A stretch of DNA of 64,000 bases from Bin5 sp965207495 (GTDB lineage: Bacteria; Chloroflexota; Anaerolineae; Caldilineales; Caldilineaceae). Of this stretch, positions 1-7,795 are shown one piece after another. The position numbers were made by a program, and so were the translations under genes. The notes under the pieces were generated by a model, which saw only the letters and a program-made list of their open reading frames with translations, made no database searches and was not told the DNA's origin. The stretch spans positions 1,550,001 through 1,614,000 of the forward strand of contig OZ242287.1 in assembly GCA_965207495.1 (NCBI GenBank), read 5' to 3'. Position 1 is the first letter of the stretch. Every line of letters begins with the position of its first letter.

Positions 1-354
1 AGCGAGCATTACCTCCTTCGCACAAAAAACATTCCTGGTTCGTCCCCGTGCAGATGGTGAGGAGTCGAGAACGGCGAGTTTATTTTGAGCCTACAGTGTA
101 GAACGATGACCCATCCAGACAAGAGACTTTGATCCCGAGGAATTGGGTTGGATTATAGTCGTGAATCGGAATGTGTCAACCAGCTTCAGACATAGCGGAA
201 CAAAGCGCTCAAAATTCATTTGTAGCTCGTTTCGGATCAAATGGCCTGGGCCTATGATACGAGCCTCCTCTTTTAGCTCAAAATCGGATCCTCTGATCTA
301 TCAACTGTTTATGCAGGGAGTACCACCCGATAAATTGGCTTGATCCTATAGCCT
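1..354. other. Left-edge region without a recognisable gene
   Basis: No convincing gene, RNA or repeat was found here. A short open stretch on the plus strand (143-343) has no ribosome binding site and no recognisable domain. The region lies just downstream of the permease remnant on the minus strand, so it is probably its old 3' flank. Confidence 0.4.
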
Positions 355-669
355 TCAAACCCGCTTTAGCCTGGGATCAAGAGCATCACTTAGCCTGTCT
401 CCAAAGAAATTCAGAACAAGGATGACGACGAAGATCATTACACCAGGGGCCAGGGTGTACCAAGGAGCCAGGTATAGATACCTTTGGGCATCTCGCAACA
501 TGGTCCCCCAGGTGGCCGTGGGTGGCTGAATGCCCAGTCCTGGATAGCTTAGGCCCGCCTCGATCGAAATGGCCAGCGCCTTCTCATCCTCCACCGGGAT
601 CGGCTCGTATCGCTGGGTGGAGCGAAGATGACCCAGCATTCTGCAGGCGCGTCGCTCCGAAACCCCCAA
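355..669 (-). pseudogene. Chimeric remnant: IS3 transposase OrfB start fused in frame to a peptide ABC permease C-terminus
   Basis: The first ~30 residues (GVSERRACRMLGHLRSTQRY) match the start of an IS3-family OrfB transposase. From about ALAISIEAGLSYPGLGIQPP onward the protein reads as the C-terminal ~75 residues of a DppC/OppC-type dipeptide permease, with a final hydrophobic segment and the family ending GDRLSDALDPRLK. The junction lies near bases 568-580. Neither part is complete: OrfB lacks its DDE domain and the permease lacks its first ~200 residues including most membrane helices. The upstream OrfB frame overlaps the end of orfA by the usual shift. I infer a deletion that joined an inserted element to the target gene. 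A functional fusion is unlikely. Confidence 0.75.
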
Positions 670-1058
670 GAGCGCCTTCGCGTGGTCGACACACTCGCGA
701 CCACGTGAAGGGCTCAGAAGTTTCCCTCTGACGCCTCTCTCAGTATCTGGTTGTCCAGCGTCAGGTCCGCCACCGCTCTCTTCAGGCGGCAGTTCTCCAA
801 CTCCAGAAGCTTCAGGCGCCTGGCCTGGTCGATCCTGAGACCCCCGTACTCGCTGCGCCAGCCGTAGAAGGTCTGCTCGGTCACTCCGATCCGGCGGGCG
901 GCCTCGTCCACTGTGCTGCCCTCGGCTATCGCCACCTCAGCCTCTCTCAGCTTGTTGACCACCTGCTCCGGCGTATGTCTCCTCTTGGCCATTGCTTCCC
1001 CCTTTCTGCGGCCCACTACTAACAAATTGCCTGGACCAGTTTGGGGGGGGGCAGGTCA
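574..1058 (-). mobile_element. Truncated IS3-family insertion sequence
   Basis: The element contains a complete orfA and the first part of orfB, both on the minus strand. Upstream of orfA the minus strand begins TGACCTGCCCCCCC at about 1058, which looks like the TG-starting terminal inverted repeat of IS407-like IS3 elements. The other end is missing, because the OrfB frame passes directly into permease coding sequence near 574. The catalytic DDE region is absent, so the copy cannot move by itself. Confidence 0.7.
714..992 (-). CDS. IS3-family transposase OrfA (helix-turn-helix subunit)
   Basis: The 92-residue product is the DNA-binding OrfA of an IS3-family element. It opens MAKRRHTPEQVVNKLREAEV, followed by a helix-turn-helix (TVDEAARRIGVTEQTFYGW) and a C-terminal leucine-rich coiled coil (LLELENCRLKRAVADL), all typical of the family. 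The ATG at 992 was chosen because family members start MAKRRHT; an upstream start would add 11 atypical residues. In intact elements OrfA and OrfB are joined by a -1 frameshift near the orfA stop, and the OrfB frame is indeed open across that point here. OrfB is truncated, so the protein is probably an inactive leftover. Confidence 0.85.
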   Translation of the reverse strand: MAKRRHTPEQVVNKLREAEVAIAEGSTVDEAARRIGVTEQTFYGWRSEYGGLRIDQARRLKLLELENCRLKRAVADLTLDNQILREASEGNF

Positions 1059-1065
1059 ATAATTC

Positions 1066-1435
1066 CCGGTTAAAAAGGTGTTCCTCGTGGCCCTCGGTGG
1101 CCCTCCGTGGACAAAGGAAGTTGCCGCTGCCGTTCCCCCTCCCTACGTGGCCCTCCGTGGACAAAAGAAGTTGCCGTTGCAGTTCTTCGCGTCCCGTAGC
1201 GCCCCTTCGTGGACAAAGAAGTTGCCGTTGCCGTTCTCCGTGGCCCTTAGTGGCCCTCCGTGGACAAAAGAAGTTGATGTTGCCTTTCTCCGTGCTCCTC
1301 CGTGTCCTCCGTGGTTAAAAGAAGTTGCCGTTGTCGTTGCCGTTTTTCGCGCCCCTCCGCGTCCTCCGTGGTTAAAAAGGTGTTCTTCCCGACCCTCCGT
1401 GGTTCAAAAAGGTGTTCTCTGTGGTTAAAAGGGAA
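1066..1435. repeat. Cluster 1 of modular short repeats (CCTCCGTGG / AAAAAGGTGTTC / GAAGTTGCCGTTGCCG)
   Basis: Short modules recur in varying order: GGCCCTCCGTGG, GTGGACAAAAGAAGTTGCCG, CCTCCGTGGTTAAAA and AAAAAGGTGTTC. There are roughly eight imperfect cycles. Apparent reading frames across the block simply translate the repeat. Related clusters lie at 2985-3112, 4926-5000 and 9918-10172. No inverted symmetry is obvious. The block starts directly at the outer end of the IS3 remnant. Confidence 0.8.
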
Positions 1436-2221
1436 TTATATCCAATTGTACCCAAAGGCAATCTGAAGCCGACTAGTGGAGTTTCTTTTTCTGTTGCCCA
1501 CTTCAGTGCGCCATCTCAAGACTGCTTCCCCAGGCTCCCACCATACCCCACGCATACATACCAACCCCATTACACACAACACCGCAAAAACAAAAACGAG
1601 CCGCCACATCCCGTAGCGGCTCGTACTGTCTCGTCCCGTTTGACCCCTCCTCTTGACAGTCCATCCCGTCCAGACCCCGCCTGACCAAATTCGGAACGAA
1701 CTGAAATGCAACCTAGTTCGTTGAATCCCCAAATCACTTCCTATGGGGCAGACAACCCCTATTCGGAACTGCAAAAAGGTCGAAGGGCGAATGAATGCGC
1801 CCGCTGTGCAGGAGTCACCATAGGCAACTTCAAATCCTCTCAGTCGAGAGGCAGGCGGGCAAAGCGGTGGCAGAGCGACCGATAATAGGGCTACCTTCGT
1901 GTTGATACAGACGCTAAGTTCAAGTGCTTGTGTGCTGGTTGGACGTGAACCCCAGTCCGGCCTATTACTGGTAACATATACCGACTTTGGTCAATTCTTA
2001 CAAAAAATCACACAAAGGATTTGGATTTTCTGATAACTATCTTATAAGAGCATGCTAAAATATAACAAGATTTACCGTTTCTTGGAGATTATAGTCGAAA
2101 GTAACATCTGGTATTTGTTGCCCCCCTTCCTTCTTGTCTTCTAGCGGTGTTCTCGAATAAACGTTCTCAGTAACTGCAATGCCCATGTGGGCATTCTAAA
2201 TGTTCAAGTAAGGAGCGAAAG
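1436..2221. other. Intergenic region, AT-richer near 2000-2100
   Basis: No supported gene was seen. Open frames on both strands (about 1412-1774) have unnatural composition and no start signals. Bases 1980-2110 are clearly more AT-rich than the surroundings and may carry the promoter of the secreted protein at 2222. A weak candidate is TTGGAT (2021-2026), a 16-bp spacer, then TATAAG (2043-2048). Confidence 0.4.
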
Positions 2222-2815
2222 ATGAAAAGACGATTTCCGGTGCTCATCATGGGGGGCGCACTGGTGCTAATGGCAGTCATGGCAGCCGTGTTGACGCAAC
2301 AGCCCAGTACTGCAACTGCAAGCATAGGTGAAGAACTAATAGAAGGGGTGCCTCCGTGGTGGCCACCCGCACTGAAAACTATAGCTGCAAAGCAGACCAG
2401 ACAGGCATGTCAGGCCAACGGTAACACTCACCCTGACTGCTTGACACCTACTGAAACACCTGCGCCAACAGCTACGGCCACAGCCACGCCGACGCTGCCG
2501 GAGCCACAGATGAACTTGCAGCAGTGGAGTAAGTTGCGGAAGTCTAAAATTACATTCAATAGACTGCGACATCCTGCTGCGCAGAGGTATCGCTTCCAGT
2601 ACAGTTATCTGGGTTGCAATGGTGTAAGTGGATGGACACACACGCAACCACGATTGGGCAATAGCTTTAGCGAGGAATTGCCGCTCGCCTCGAATTGCCC
2701 TGGGGGGCGGCGCAAGATTACGATTCTGCTGAAGATCGACAATCCCGGTGAACCGCAGATAACGGTCTACAACCAATCGTACTGGTACACCTTCGCAGGG
2801 CCAGACGACGAGTAA
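2222..2815 (+). CDS. Predicted secreted protein with Thr/Pro-rich linker, function unknown
   Basis: The 197-residue protein begins with Lys-Arg and a hydrophobic stretch (residues ~5-25), a Sec signal peptide without a lipobox. A low-complexity linker (residues ~78-98, TPTETPAPTATATATPT) separates it from a C-terminal ~100-residue domain rich in Tyr, Trp and Asn. That domain has two cysteines (in LGCNG and SNCPG) that could form a disulfide outside the cell. Thr/Pro linkers of this kind are frequent in exported Chloroflexota proteins. AAGGAGCGAAAG precedes the ATG, supporting the start. It stands alone, followed by a hairpin at 2852. I do not recognise the C-terminal domain. A role in the cell envelope is only inferred. 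Confidence 0.7.
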   Translation: MKRRFPVLIMGGALVLMAVMAAVLTQQPSTATASIGEELIEGVPPWWPPALKTIAAKQTRQACQANGNTHPDCLTPTETPAPTATATATPTLPEPQMNLQQWSKLRKSKITFNRLRHPAAQRYRFQYSYLGCNGVSGWTHTQPRLGNSFSEELPLASNCPGGRRKITILLKIDNPGEPQITVYNQSYWYTFAGPDDE

Positions 2816-2851
2816 CATTCAGCAAAAACACAAAGGTCAGTAGAAACACTA

Positions 2852-2874
2852 AGGGGTTCGTGCAACGAACCCCT
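2852..2874. terminator. Perfect 10-bp hairpin after the secreted protein gene
   Basis: AGGGGTTCGT and ACGAACCCCT form a perfect 10-bp stem with a 3-nt loop (GCA), 37 bases past the stop. The following tract is only weakly T-rich (ATCTTC), so termination is plausible rather than certain. Confidence 0.6.
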
Positions 2875-2984
2875 ATCTTCGACCCACCAAACATCTCAAA
2901 GGAATAAGCATGAAACGCCCCCACCAATTTCTTCATCCTTTCAGTCTATCTATGGTGAGCCCCAATCTTCGGACCACGAAACTA

Positions 2985-3112
2985 GAATAAGAAGCTGCCG
3001 TTGCCTTTCTCCGTGGCCCTTAGTGGCCCTTCGTGGACAAAAGAAGTTGCCGTTGCCGTTCTCCGCGCCCCTCCGTGTCCTCCGTGGTTAAAAGAAGTTG
3101 CCGTCGCCGTTA
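2985..3112. repeat. Cluster 2 of the modular short repeats
   Basis: Modules GAAGCTGCCGTTGCC, CTCCGTGGCCCTTAGTGG, CCTTCGTGGACAAAAGAAG and CCTCCGTGGTTAAAAGAAG repeat here, closely matching cluster 1. The block ends at the 3' end of the minus-strand nuclease gene. Confidence 0.75.
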
Positions 3113-3121
3113 ACAACCCCA

Positions 3122-4528
3122 CTAAAACTCAAACGCCTCATGCAACGCCGGCACAACCACATCACTATGCCCATCCTCGCGCAGCCTACCCGCCAGCGTC
3201 CCAGCCCCCTCCGGCTCCCCGTGAACCAGAAAGACCCTCTGCAGCCGCTCCCTGTCAAAATGCGACGCCCACGCCACCAGCTCCGCCTGGTCCGCGTGCG
3301 CGCTATACCCGTTGATCCGCGCAACCTCCGCCCGCACCTCGTACTCTTCCCCAAAGATCCTCACCCTCTCGTTCCCCTCCAGAATGCGCCGCCCCAGCGT
3401 ATGCTGCGCCTGAAAGCTCACAAACAACACCGTGTTCTCCGCACGCGTAATATTGTTCTTCAAATGGTGAAGAATCCGCCCACTCTCAGCCATCCCGCTC
3501 GCGCTGATGATAATCGCTGGCTCCCTCAGATGATTCAACTGCTTGCTCCGCCGCACCTCCCGCACATACTCAATCCGCGGATAGTCAAACGGGCTCCGCC
3601 GCCGCCCATCCTCCAGAAAAGTCTGTACACCGGTGTCCCAAGACTCAGGATGCATGCGGAACACATCCGTCGCGTTCACCGCCAGCGGGCTGTCCACAAA
3701 CACAGGGATTTCAGGGATATCCCCACTCGCGTCCAGCTGGTTCAGAGCGAACACGATCTCCTGCGTCCGTCCCACCGCAAACGAGGGTATAATCACTTTC
3801 CCCCGCCGCCGCGCCGTTTCGCAAACCACCTCCCGCAACCGCCTCAGCGCCTTGTCGTACCGTCCGTGCAGCCGCGCCCCGTACGTGCTCTCCATGATCA
3901 GCAGGTCCGCCTCCCTCGCCGTCGCCGGGCTCCGCAGCAGCGCGATCTCCTCCCGGCCCAGATCCCCGCTGAATACCAGCCGCCAGCTCTTCCCGCTCGC
4001 GAACTCCTCAACATCCAGCTCCACAAACGACGAACCCAGAATATGCCCCGCATTCCGGAAAGTGAGCGTCACCCCGTTCGCGATCGGCACAGGCCGCCCC
4101 TCGCCCACGCTCACAAACAGCGGCAGCGTATCCCTCGCATCATCCTGCGTGTAGATCGGCTCCACCGGCGGCTCCCCTCTGCGCCTCCGCCTGCCGTTCA
4201 GATACTCCACATCCTTCTCCTGGATGTAACCGCTGTCCATAAGCATGTACGCCGACAAATTTCGCGTCGCCGCCGTGCACCACACATTCCCGCCAAACCC
4301 CTGCTTCACTAGGTTCGGCAGCTTCCCCGTATGGTCGATGTGAGCGTGGCTCAGCACCACACAGTCTATCGACGCCGGCTCCCACGGAAAGTTCAGATTG
4401 CGCGCATACGTATCGCCCCGCCGCCCCTGAAACAGCCCGCAGTCCAGCAAAATACGCTGCCCGTTCACCTCCAGCAGGTGCATCGAACCCGTCACCTCCT
4501 GCGCCGCCCCATGAAATGTAAGCCTCAT
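3122..4528 (-). CDS. MBL-fold beta-CASP RNA metabolism exonuclease/endonuclease
   Basis: The 468-residue protein has the metallo-beta-lactamase zinc motif SHAHIDHTG (~residues 60-68), a later GHILGS histidine and the GDLGR aspartate. The beta-CASP insertion follows, with ESTYG, PSFAVGRTQE, a VDSPLAV motif, ISASGM and the final GYSAHADQ and VHGEPEG motifs. This is the full motif set of the YsaH/CPSF-73-like family that cleaves RNA using two zinc ions. The frame opens TTG-ATG; the ATG at 4528 is preferred because GGGGGTAGGGG lies just upstream. The gene is monocistronic. Family members act in RNA processing or decay in the cytoplasm; the exact substrate cannot be read from sequence. Confidence 0.92.
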   Translation of the reverse strand: MRLTFHGAAQEVTGSMHLLEVNGQRILLDCGLFQGRRGDTYARNLNFPWEPASIDCVVLSHAHIDHTGKLPNLVKQGFGGNVWCTAATRNLSAYMLMDSGYIQEKDVEYLNGRRRRRGEPPVEPIYTQDDARDTLPLFVSVGEGRPVPIANGVTLTFRNAGHILGSSFVELDVEEFASGKSWRLVFSGDLGREEIALLRSPATAREADLLIMESTYGARLHGRYDKALRRLREVVCETARRRGKVIIPSFAVGRTQEIVFALNQLDASGDIPEIPVFVDSPLAVNATDVFRMHPESWDTGVQTFLEDGRRRSPFDYPRIEYVREVRRSKQLNHLREPAIIISASGMAESGRILHHLKNNITRAENTVLFVSFQAQHTLGRRILEGNERVRIFGEEYEVRAEVARINGYSAHADQAELVAWASHFDRERLQRVFLVHGEPEGAGTLAGRLREDGHSDVVVPALHEAFEF

Positions 4529-4590
4529 CAACCCCTACCCCCTATAGTCTACTAACCACTAATCACTGACCACTGACCACTGCAGTTGGG

Positions 4591-4636
4591 CGGTCGGGCC
4601 TTCGGCCCTCCCTTGTGCGGGGGCTGCGCCCCCGCA
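4591..4636. repeat. Two adjacent GC-rich hairpins between the nuclease gene and the lexA promoter
   Basis: GGGCC-TTC-GGCCC (4596-4608) is followed by a 9-bp stem TGCGGGGGC/GCCCCCGCA (4616-4636, loop TGC). There is no T-tract. They lie about 60 bases upstream of the nuclease start and 200 upstream of the lexA promoter. They may insulate the two units or be a mobile palindromic repeat. Confidence 0.5.
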
Positions 4637-4828
4637 ACGCCCCGCCCATACTAGACCACCATGCGTATTCTTCCCCGGCAACGTGTCTAGAGAAAGGTGT
4701 TTAGCCAACAATGTCTCCTCCCCCCTACCTTCAGTCCCGACGGCAGTTCCCCTGCCGTTCCCCCGCACTTCCCCCGCACTTCCCCCTGCAGTTCCTCCCC
4801 CCGCTGGAACATTCGTGCGCGCAGGGAC

Positions 4829-4857
4829 TTGACACCGCACAGATGTTCTTGTATAAT
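4829..4857 (+). promoter_or_regulatory. Near-consensus sigma-70-type promoter for lexA
   Basis: TTGACA (4829-4834) and TATAAT (4852-4857) are both perfect hexamers separated by exactly 17 bp, the optimal layout. The lexA start lies 230 bases downstream, which gives a long leader. A GTTC half-site (4845-4848) sits in the spacer but no clear palindromic LexA box is visible, so autoregulation remains unproven. Confidence 0.8.
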
Positions 4858-4925
4858 TGGGATATGAATTGGGAAATACCCGTGAAAATTGGGAAAACCG
4901 TCCACCTGTATACACATCATAAAAC

Positions 4926-5000
4926 GGTGGCGGCCCTGAGTGGCTTAAGAAGGTTACTCTCAGAGGCCCTCCGTGGACAAAAAAGGTGTTCCCTATGGCC
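4926..5000. repeat. Cluster 3 of the modular short repeats, inside the lexA leader
   Basis: GGCCCTCCGTGGACAAAAA and AAAAAGGTGTTCCC are the same modules as in clusters 1, 2 and 4. The cluster lies between the lexA promoter and start codon, so it is probably transcribed. Confidence 0.7.
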
Positions 5001-5087
5001 TTCAACAAGAAACCCTAACAATGTTCTCGCAGTTCTCAACACAAACAATCGCCAACCGTCCCTAATCAACCTGAAAGGAGCAAGAAC

Positions 5088-5780
5088 ATGAAACTTTCCG
5101 ATCGCCAAAAGAGCATGCTCGCCTTCATCGCCGAATTCGTCGAGGAAAACAACTACCCACCCTCAATCCGTGACATCGGCACTGCCTGCAGCATCTCCAG
5201 CACCTCAGTCGTCAAATACAACCTCACCAAACTGGAGCGAGACAAGCTGATCAGACGCGAGAAAGAAGTCAGCCGCGGCCTCAGCCTCGACTGGGCCCGC
5301 CTCCAGGAAGCAGGCCTTGCTGAAGACCTCGCCGGCGCGCCCCCTACCCACCAGGCCGCCGACGGCTCCGCCTTCAACTTCTTCCAGGTACCCGTCCTCG
5401 GCTACATCGCTGCCGGCGAGCCTATCCAGGTCGAGACCGCCGACCACTACACTGCCGACGAATGGCTCGAGCTCAACGAGACCCTCTACCGCAACCCTGA
5501 TCAGCTTTACGCCCTCCGCGTCCAGGGCGACTCCATGATCGACGCCAGCGTCCTCGACGGCGACATCGTCATCCTTCGCCACCAGGAGCGCGCCGAAAAC
5601 GGTGAAATGGTCGCCGCCTGGATCGACACCCAGAACGAGACCACCCTCAAACACTTCTTTCTCGAAGGCGACCAGGTCAGACTGCAGCCGGCCAACCCCA
5701 GCTATCCTGAAATGTTCCTGCCCGCCGCCGAAGTGAGCGTCAAGGGCAAAGTGGTCTCGGTTATCCGTCAGCTCGAATAA
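5088..5780 (+). CDS. lexA: LexA SOS-response repressor
   Basis: The 230-residue protein has an N-terminal winged helix-turn-helix (residues ~1-65, YPPSIRDIG then STSVVKYNLTKLE) and a C-terminal S24 peptidase-like domain. The self-cleavage bond is Ala109-Gly110 in YIAAGEP. The catalytic dyad is Ser149 in QGDSMID and Lys188 in TTLKHF. RecA filaments on single-stranded DNA are known to trigger this cleavage and release DNA-repair genes. GAAAGGAG precedes the ATG with good spacing. The gene has its own strong promoter and stands alone. Length and motifs are normal. The operator it recognises is not evident from this window. Confidence 0.96.
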   Translation: MKLSDRQKSMLAFIAEFVEENNYPPSIRDIGTACSISSTSVVKYNLTKLERDKLIRREKEVSRGLSLDWARLQEAGLAEDLAGAPPTHQAADGSAFNFFQVPVLGYIAAGEPIQVETADHYTADEWLELNETLYRNPDQLYALRVQGDSMIDASVLDGDIVILRHQERAENGEMVAAWIDTQNETTLKHFFLEGDQVRLQPANPSYPEMFLPAAEVSVKGKVVSVIRQLE

Positions 5781-5963
5781 CCTCGGCCCTCCGCCCAAAA
5801 ATTGACATGCGGGGTCTAGCCTCAAATCAGCCCCCCCGCACCCAGCCAGTCGCATACGCCGATCCCCCGGCTGCGTCCCCCTTCCCCCAAACGCCGCCGC
5901 CACCCGTGCGGTCCCGAAAGCGCACCCCCCAACTGGTCCATCCCCGCGCATCCCGCGTCCACC

Positions 5964-6005
5964 GCAATACGCAATACGCAATACGCAATACGCAATACGC
6001 AATAC
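5964..6005. repeat. 7-bp microsatellite (GCAATAC)6
   Basis: Six perfect, uninterrupted copies of GCAATAC run from 5964 to 6005, with a partial seventh. The block lies in the gap between lexA and the convergent small gene, where open frames on the minus strand merely translate the repeat. Copy number probably varies by slippage. Confidence 0.9.
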
Positions 6006-6041
6006 GCAACCCCGCTCCGCCCGAGTCCACATGCCGCCCAG

Positions 6042-6308
6042 CTACCGTCCTCCCAAGCTCTCCTCCTCCACCAACCGCGCCAGCTCACGCCGCACCTGCG
6101 ACCGCCGCTCCAGCAGATAATTAAACTGCTCATCACACCCCGCAATCGGCGCCGGATACCTGCTGATCTCCTCCTGTATGCGCCTCCTCTCACCCTCCAG
6201 CCGCGCCCGCGCCTCCTGTAACTCCGCCCCCTGCTCCGCCTGCTCGCGTCCCATCGCCACCGTCCCCCCATCTCCGTCCGCCGCACTCGCTTCAGCTGAT
6301 TCTGACAC
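6042..6308 (-). CDS. Small coiled-coil protein, function unknown
   Basis: An 88-residue protein starting at a GTG (6308) with GGGAGG four bases upstream. After a short Ala/Ser-rich head it is almost wholly charged and helical (residues ~20-85, e.g. QEARARLEGERRRIQEEI), with a central PAPIAGCDEQFNYLLERR motif. That motif suggests a helix-turn-helix hairpin with one conserved-looking cysteine. No catalytic site or membrane segment is visible. An upstream start in the same frame would add an implausible leader. The name is descriptive only. Confidence 0.6.
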   Translation of the reverse strand: MSESAEASAADGDGGTVAMGREQAEQGAELQEARARLEGERRRIQEEISRYPAPIAGCDEQFNYLLERRSQVRRELARLVEEESLGGR

Positions 6309-6572
6309 GTGACCTCCCCCCCAAACTAGCCGACCCCCCAAAAACAGGACTCCATTGTAGCACGCTAACTCGCCGCCTCCGCTTTCCACCCTTACCGTTT
6401 CCTCCACCGCCAATACCAGTAAGGGCACCTCTTCTGCGTCCCCAAAGAGGTCAATTCCCCCCACCCCGAGAACACCATCACCCGCGCAAACTGCACACCC
6501 ACTATCGAATCTCTACCCCTAATCCCACCTCCGCACCAGACGCAAAATTATACAATTACTTTGCAGATCCTG

Positions 6573-6912
6573 TCTCATTTCAAGCCCCTCCACAGGAGAA
6601 AAATTGAACATCCACTGTTCAATTTCTGTCCCCCATTTCAGGGTCGCCGCACGAGCAAAATTACACATCCACTGTGTAAATTCCGCGCCCCATTTCAGGG
6701 GTCGCCGCACGGAAAAAATGAGCATCCACTGTTCAATTTCTGCCCTCCATTTCAGAGTCGCCACAGCGAAAAACTGCGCATCCACTTTTCAATCTCTGGG
6801 CCCCATTTCAGAGTCGCCGCAAGAGTAAAATTGCACATCCACTGTGTAATTTCCGCGCCCCATTTCAGAGGCGCCGCAAGAGTAAAACTACACATCCACT
6901 GTGTAATTTCCG
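6573..6912. repeat. 57-bp tandem array: six units each with a TCCAC-loop hairpin
   Basis: The loop TCCAC occurs at 6611, 6668, 6725, 6781, 6838 and 6895, i.e. spacings of 57, 57, 56, 57 and 57. Each loop is flanked by inverted arms: TTGAACA/TGTTCAA in unit 1 (perfect to 10 bp), TTACACA/TGTGTAA in unit 2, TGAGCA/TGTTCA in unit 3, and TTGCACA/TGTGTAA in unit 5. Unit 4 is degraded and unit 6 has one mismatch. The linkers share a CCCCATTTCAGRGTCGCCGCA consensus. The arms change together while the loop stays fixed, so the structure rather than the sequence appears maintained. Apparent peptides on both strands (19-residue period) are broken by the 56-bp unit. Confidence 0.9.
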
Positions 6913-7049
6913 TCCCCCGCGTCTGCCGAAAACCCCCCTCTTCACCGTCAAGATCAGCCCTAGTGTCTGCGAATTCTTCCCTGCCACATCCCTGCAAATC
7001 AGCCGCCAGCTGCCGCCAACCCAATAACGCCCCCGCCCCCACAACCCAC

Positions 7050-7406
7050 TACCTGCGCCCGGCCAACCCTTCACCAAATACCCTCTCGAAGAAGCAATCC
7101 TCCACACACACGCCTGCCAGGAACCCCTGTCCCAATTCGCAGACTTCGATTCCGTCCACGCCCACGCTCTCGACCTTCTCGAAAACGTCGCCCATGGCCT
7201 CGACACCTTCCCAATCATCCTCCCCTCAAGACAAATGCCCCTTCCTCAACTACCCACCGCACCAGCGCCATGGTCCTCGCCTACTGCAACGCCCTCACCT
7301 ACTGCAACGCCCTCACCGCCGGCGACACCGAAATCAATGCGACTGTCTGAGGGGCGACTTCGCCCTCAACGCGAAATCCGCTAGAATGCACCTGACTCCT
7401 GACTGA
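7050..7406 (+). pseudogene. Possible decayed gene fragment upstream of mntA
   Basis: From about 7055 one frame reads as natural protein (e.g. YPLEEAILHTHACQEPLSQF and FDSVHAHALDLLENV) but has no start codon or ribosome site. Around 7270 the protein-like reading moves to another frame that ends AGDTEINATV-stop. The last 135 bases exist again, diverged, at 8291-8411. An 18-bp perfect tandem duplication (7281-7298 and 7299-7316) sits inside. I do not recognise the family. Confidence 0.35.
7270..7406. repeat. Copy A of a direct repeat flanking the MNT/HEPN pair
   Basis: This segment (starting TGGTCCTCGCCTAC and ending ATGCACCTGACTCCTGACTGA) aligns along its length with 8291-8411, about three-quarters identical by eye. 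It differs by the 18-bp duplication and one single-base shift. The two copies bracket mntA-hepT in the same orientation. Confidence 0.7.
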
Positions 7407-7456
7407 TCGATTCAGCCAAGATCACGGCAGAACATTCGCAGCGAGGTTTCCCACAA

Positions 7457-7795
7457 GTGACCAAAGTCCCAATCGACAGGGCGACAATTCAGGCCGTTGC
7501 CCATCTGATCGCTCAAAAATTCGACCCGGAGCAGATCATCCTCTTCGGCAGCCACGCCCGCGGCAACGCCGGCTCCCACAGCGACATCGATCTCCTCGTC
7601 GTCCTCAAATCCCTCGACGACTGGCCCAAACGGGGCAACCCCATTCGCAGGGCGATAGGCGAGCAATTCATACTGCCTGTCGACGTCCTTGTCACGACGC
7701 ATGACCACCTCGCAGAGCAGCGCAACAATACCTACTCCTCTGTCAACACGGCTCTCGAATCCCAGGAAATCCTGTATGAGCGGGCGGCGTCCTGA
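7457..7795 (+). CDS. mntA: MNT-type minimal nucleotidyltransferase, antitoxin of a MNT/HEPN pair
   Basis: The 112-residue protein is a single nucleotidyltransferase domain. It carries the GSX10DXD signature: Gly31-Ser32 (GSHARG) and Asp43/Asp45 (SDIDLLVV). In characterised type VII toxin-antitoxin systems MntA neutralises its HEPN partner by transferring AMP to it. The start is a GTG at 7457; a GAGG lies about 12 bases upstream. Its 3' end overlaps the HEPN gene by 20 bases, so the two are translationally coupled. Both active-site aspartates are present, so it should be catalytically competent. Confidence 0.88.
   Translation: MTKVPIDRATIQAVAHLIAQKFDPEQIILFGSHARGNAGSHSDIDLLVVLKSLDDWPKRGNPIRRAIGEQFILPVDVLVTTHDHLAEQRNNTYSSVNTALESQEILYERAAS

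Noticed and set aside
3098..4312. Long open frame on the plus strand opposite the beta-CASP gene
   Set aside because: It is an antisense shadow of a GC-rich real gene, with low-complexity Pro/Arg/His composition and no domain.
5205..6032. Minus-strand open frame across lexA and the microsatellite
   Set aside because: It translates the heptamer repeat (LRIAYCV periodicity) and the lexA antisense strand.
6606..6620. GAACATCCACTGTTC as a LexA box close to lexA
   Set aside because: The half-sites are too far apart for known LexA operators and other array units have ACACA/TGTGT arms instead, so the hairpin explanation fits all units better.
6573..6912. Repeat protein gene on either strand (19-residue period)
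   Set aside because: A 56-bp unit breaks the frame, there is no ribosome site, and variation follows base pairing rather than codons.
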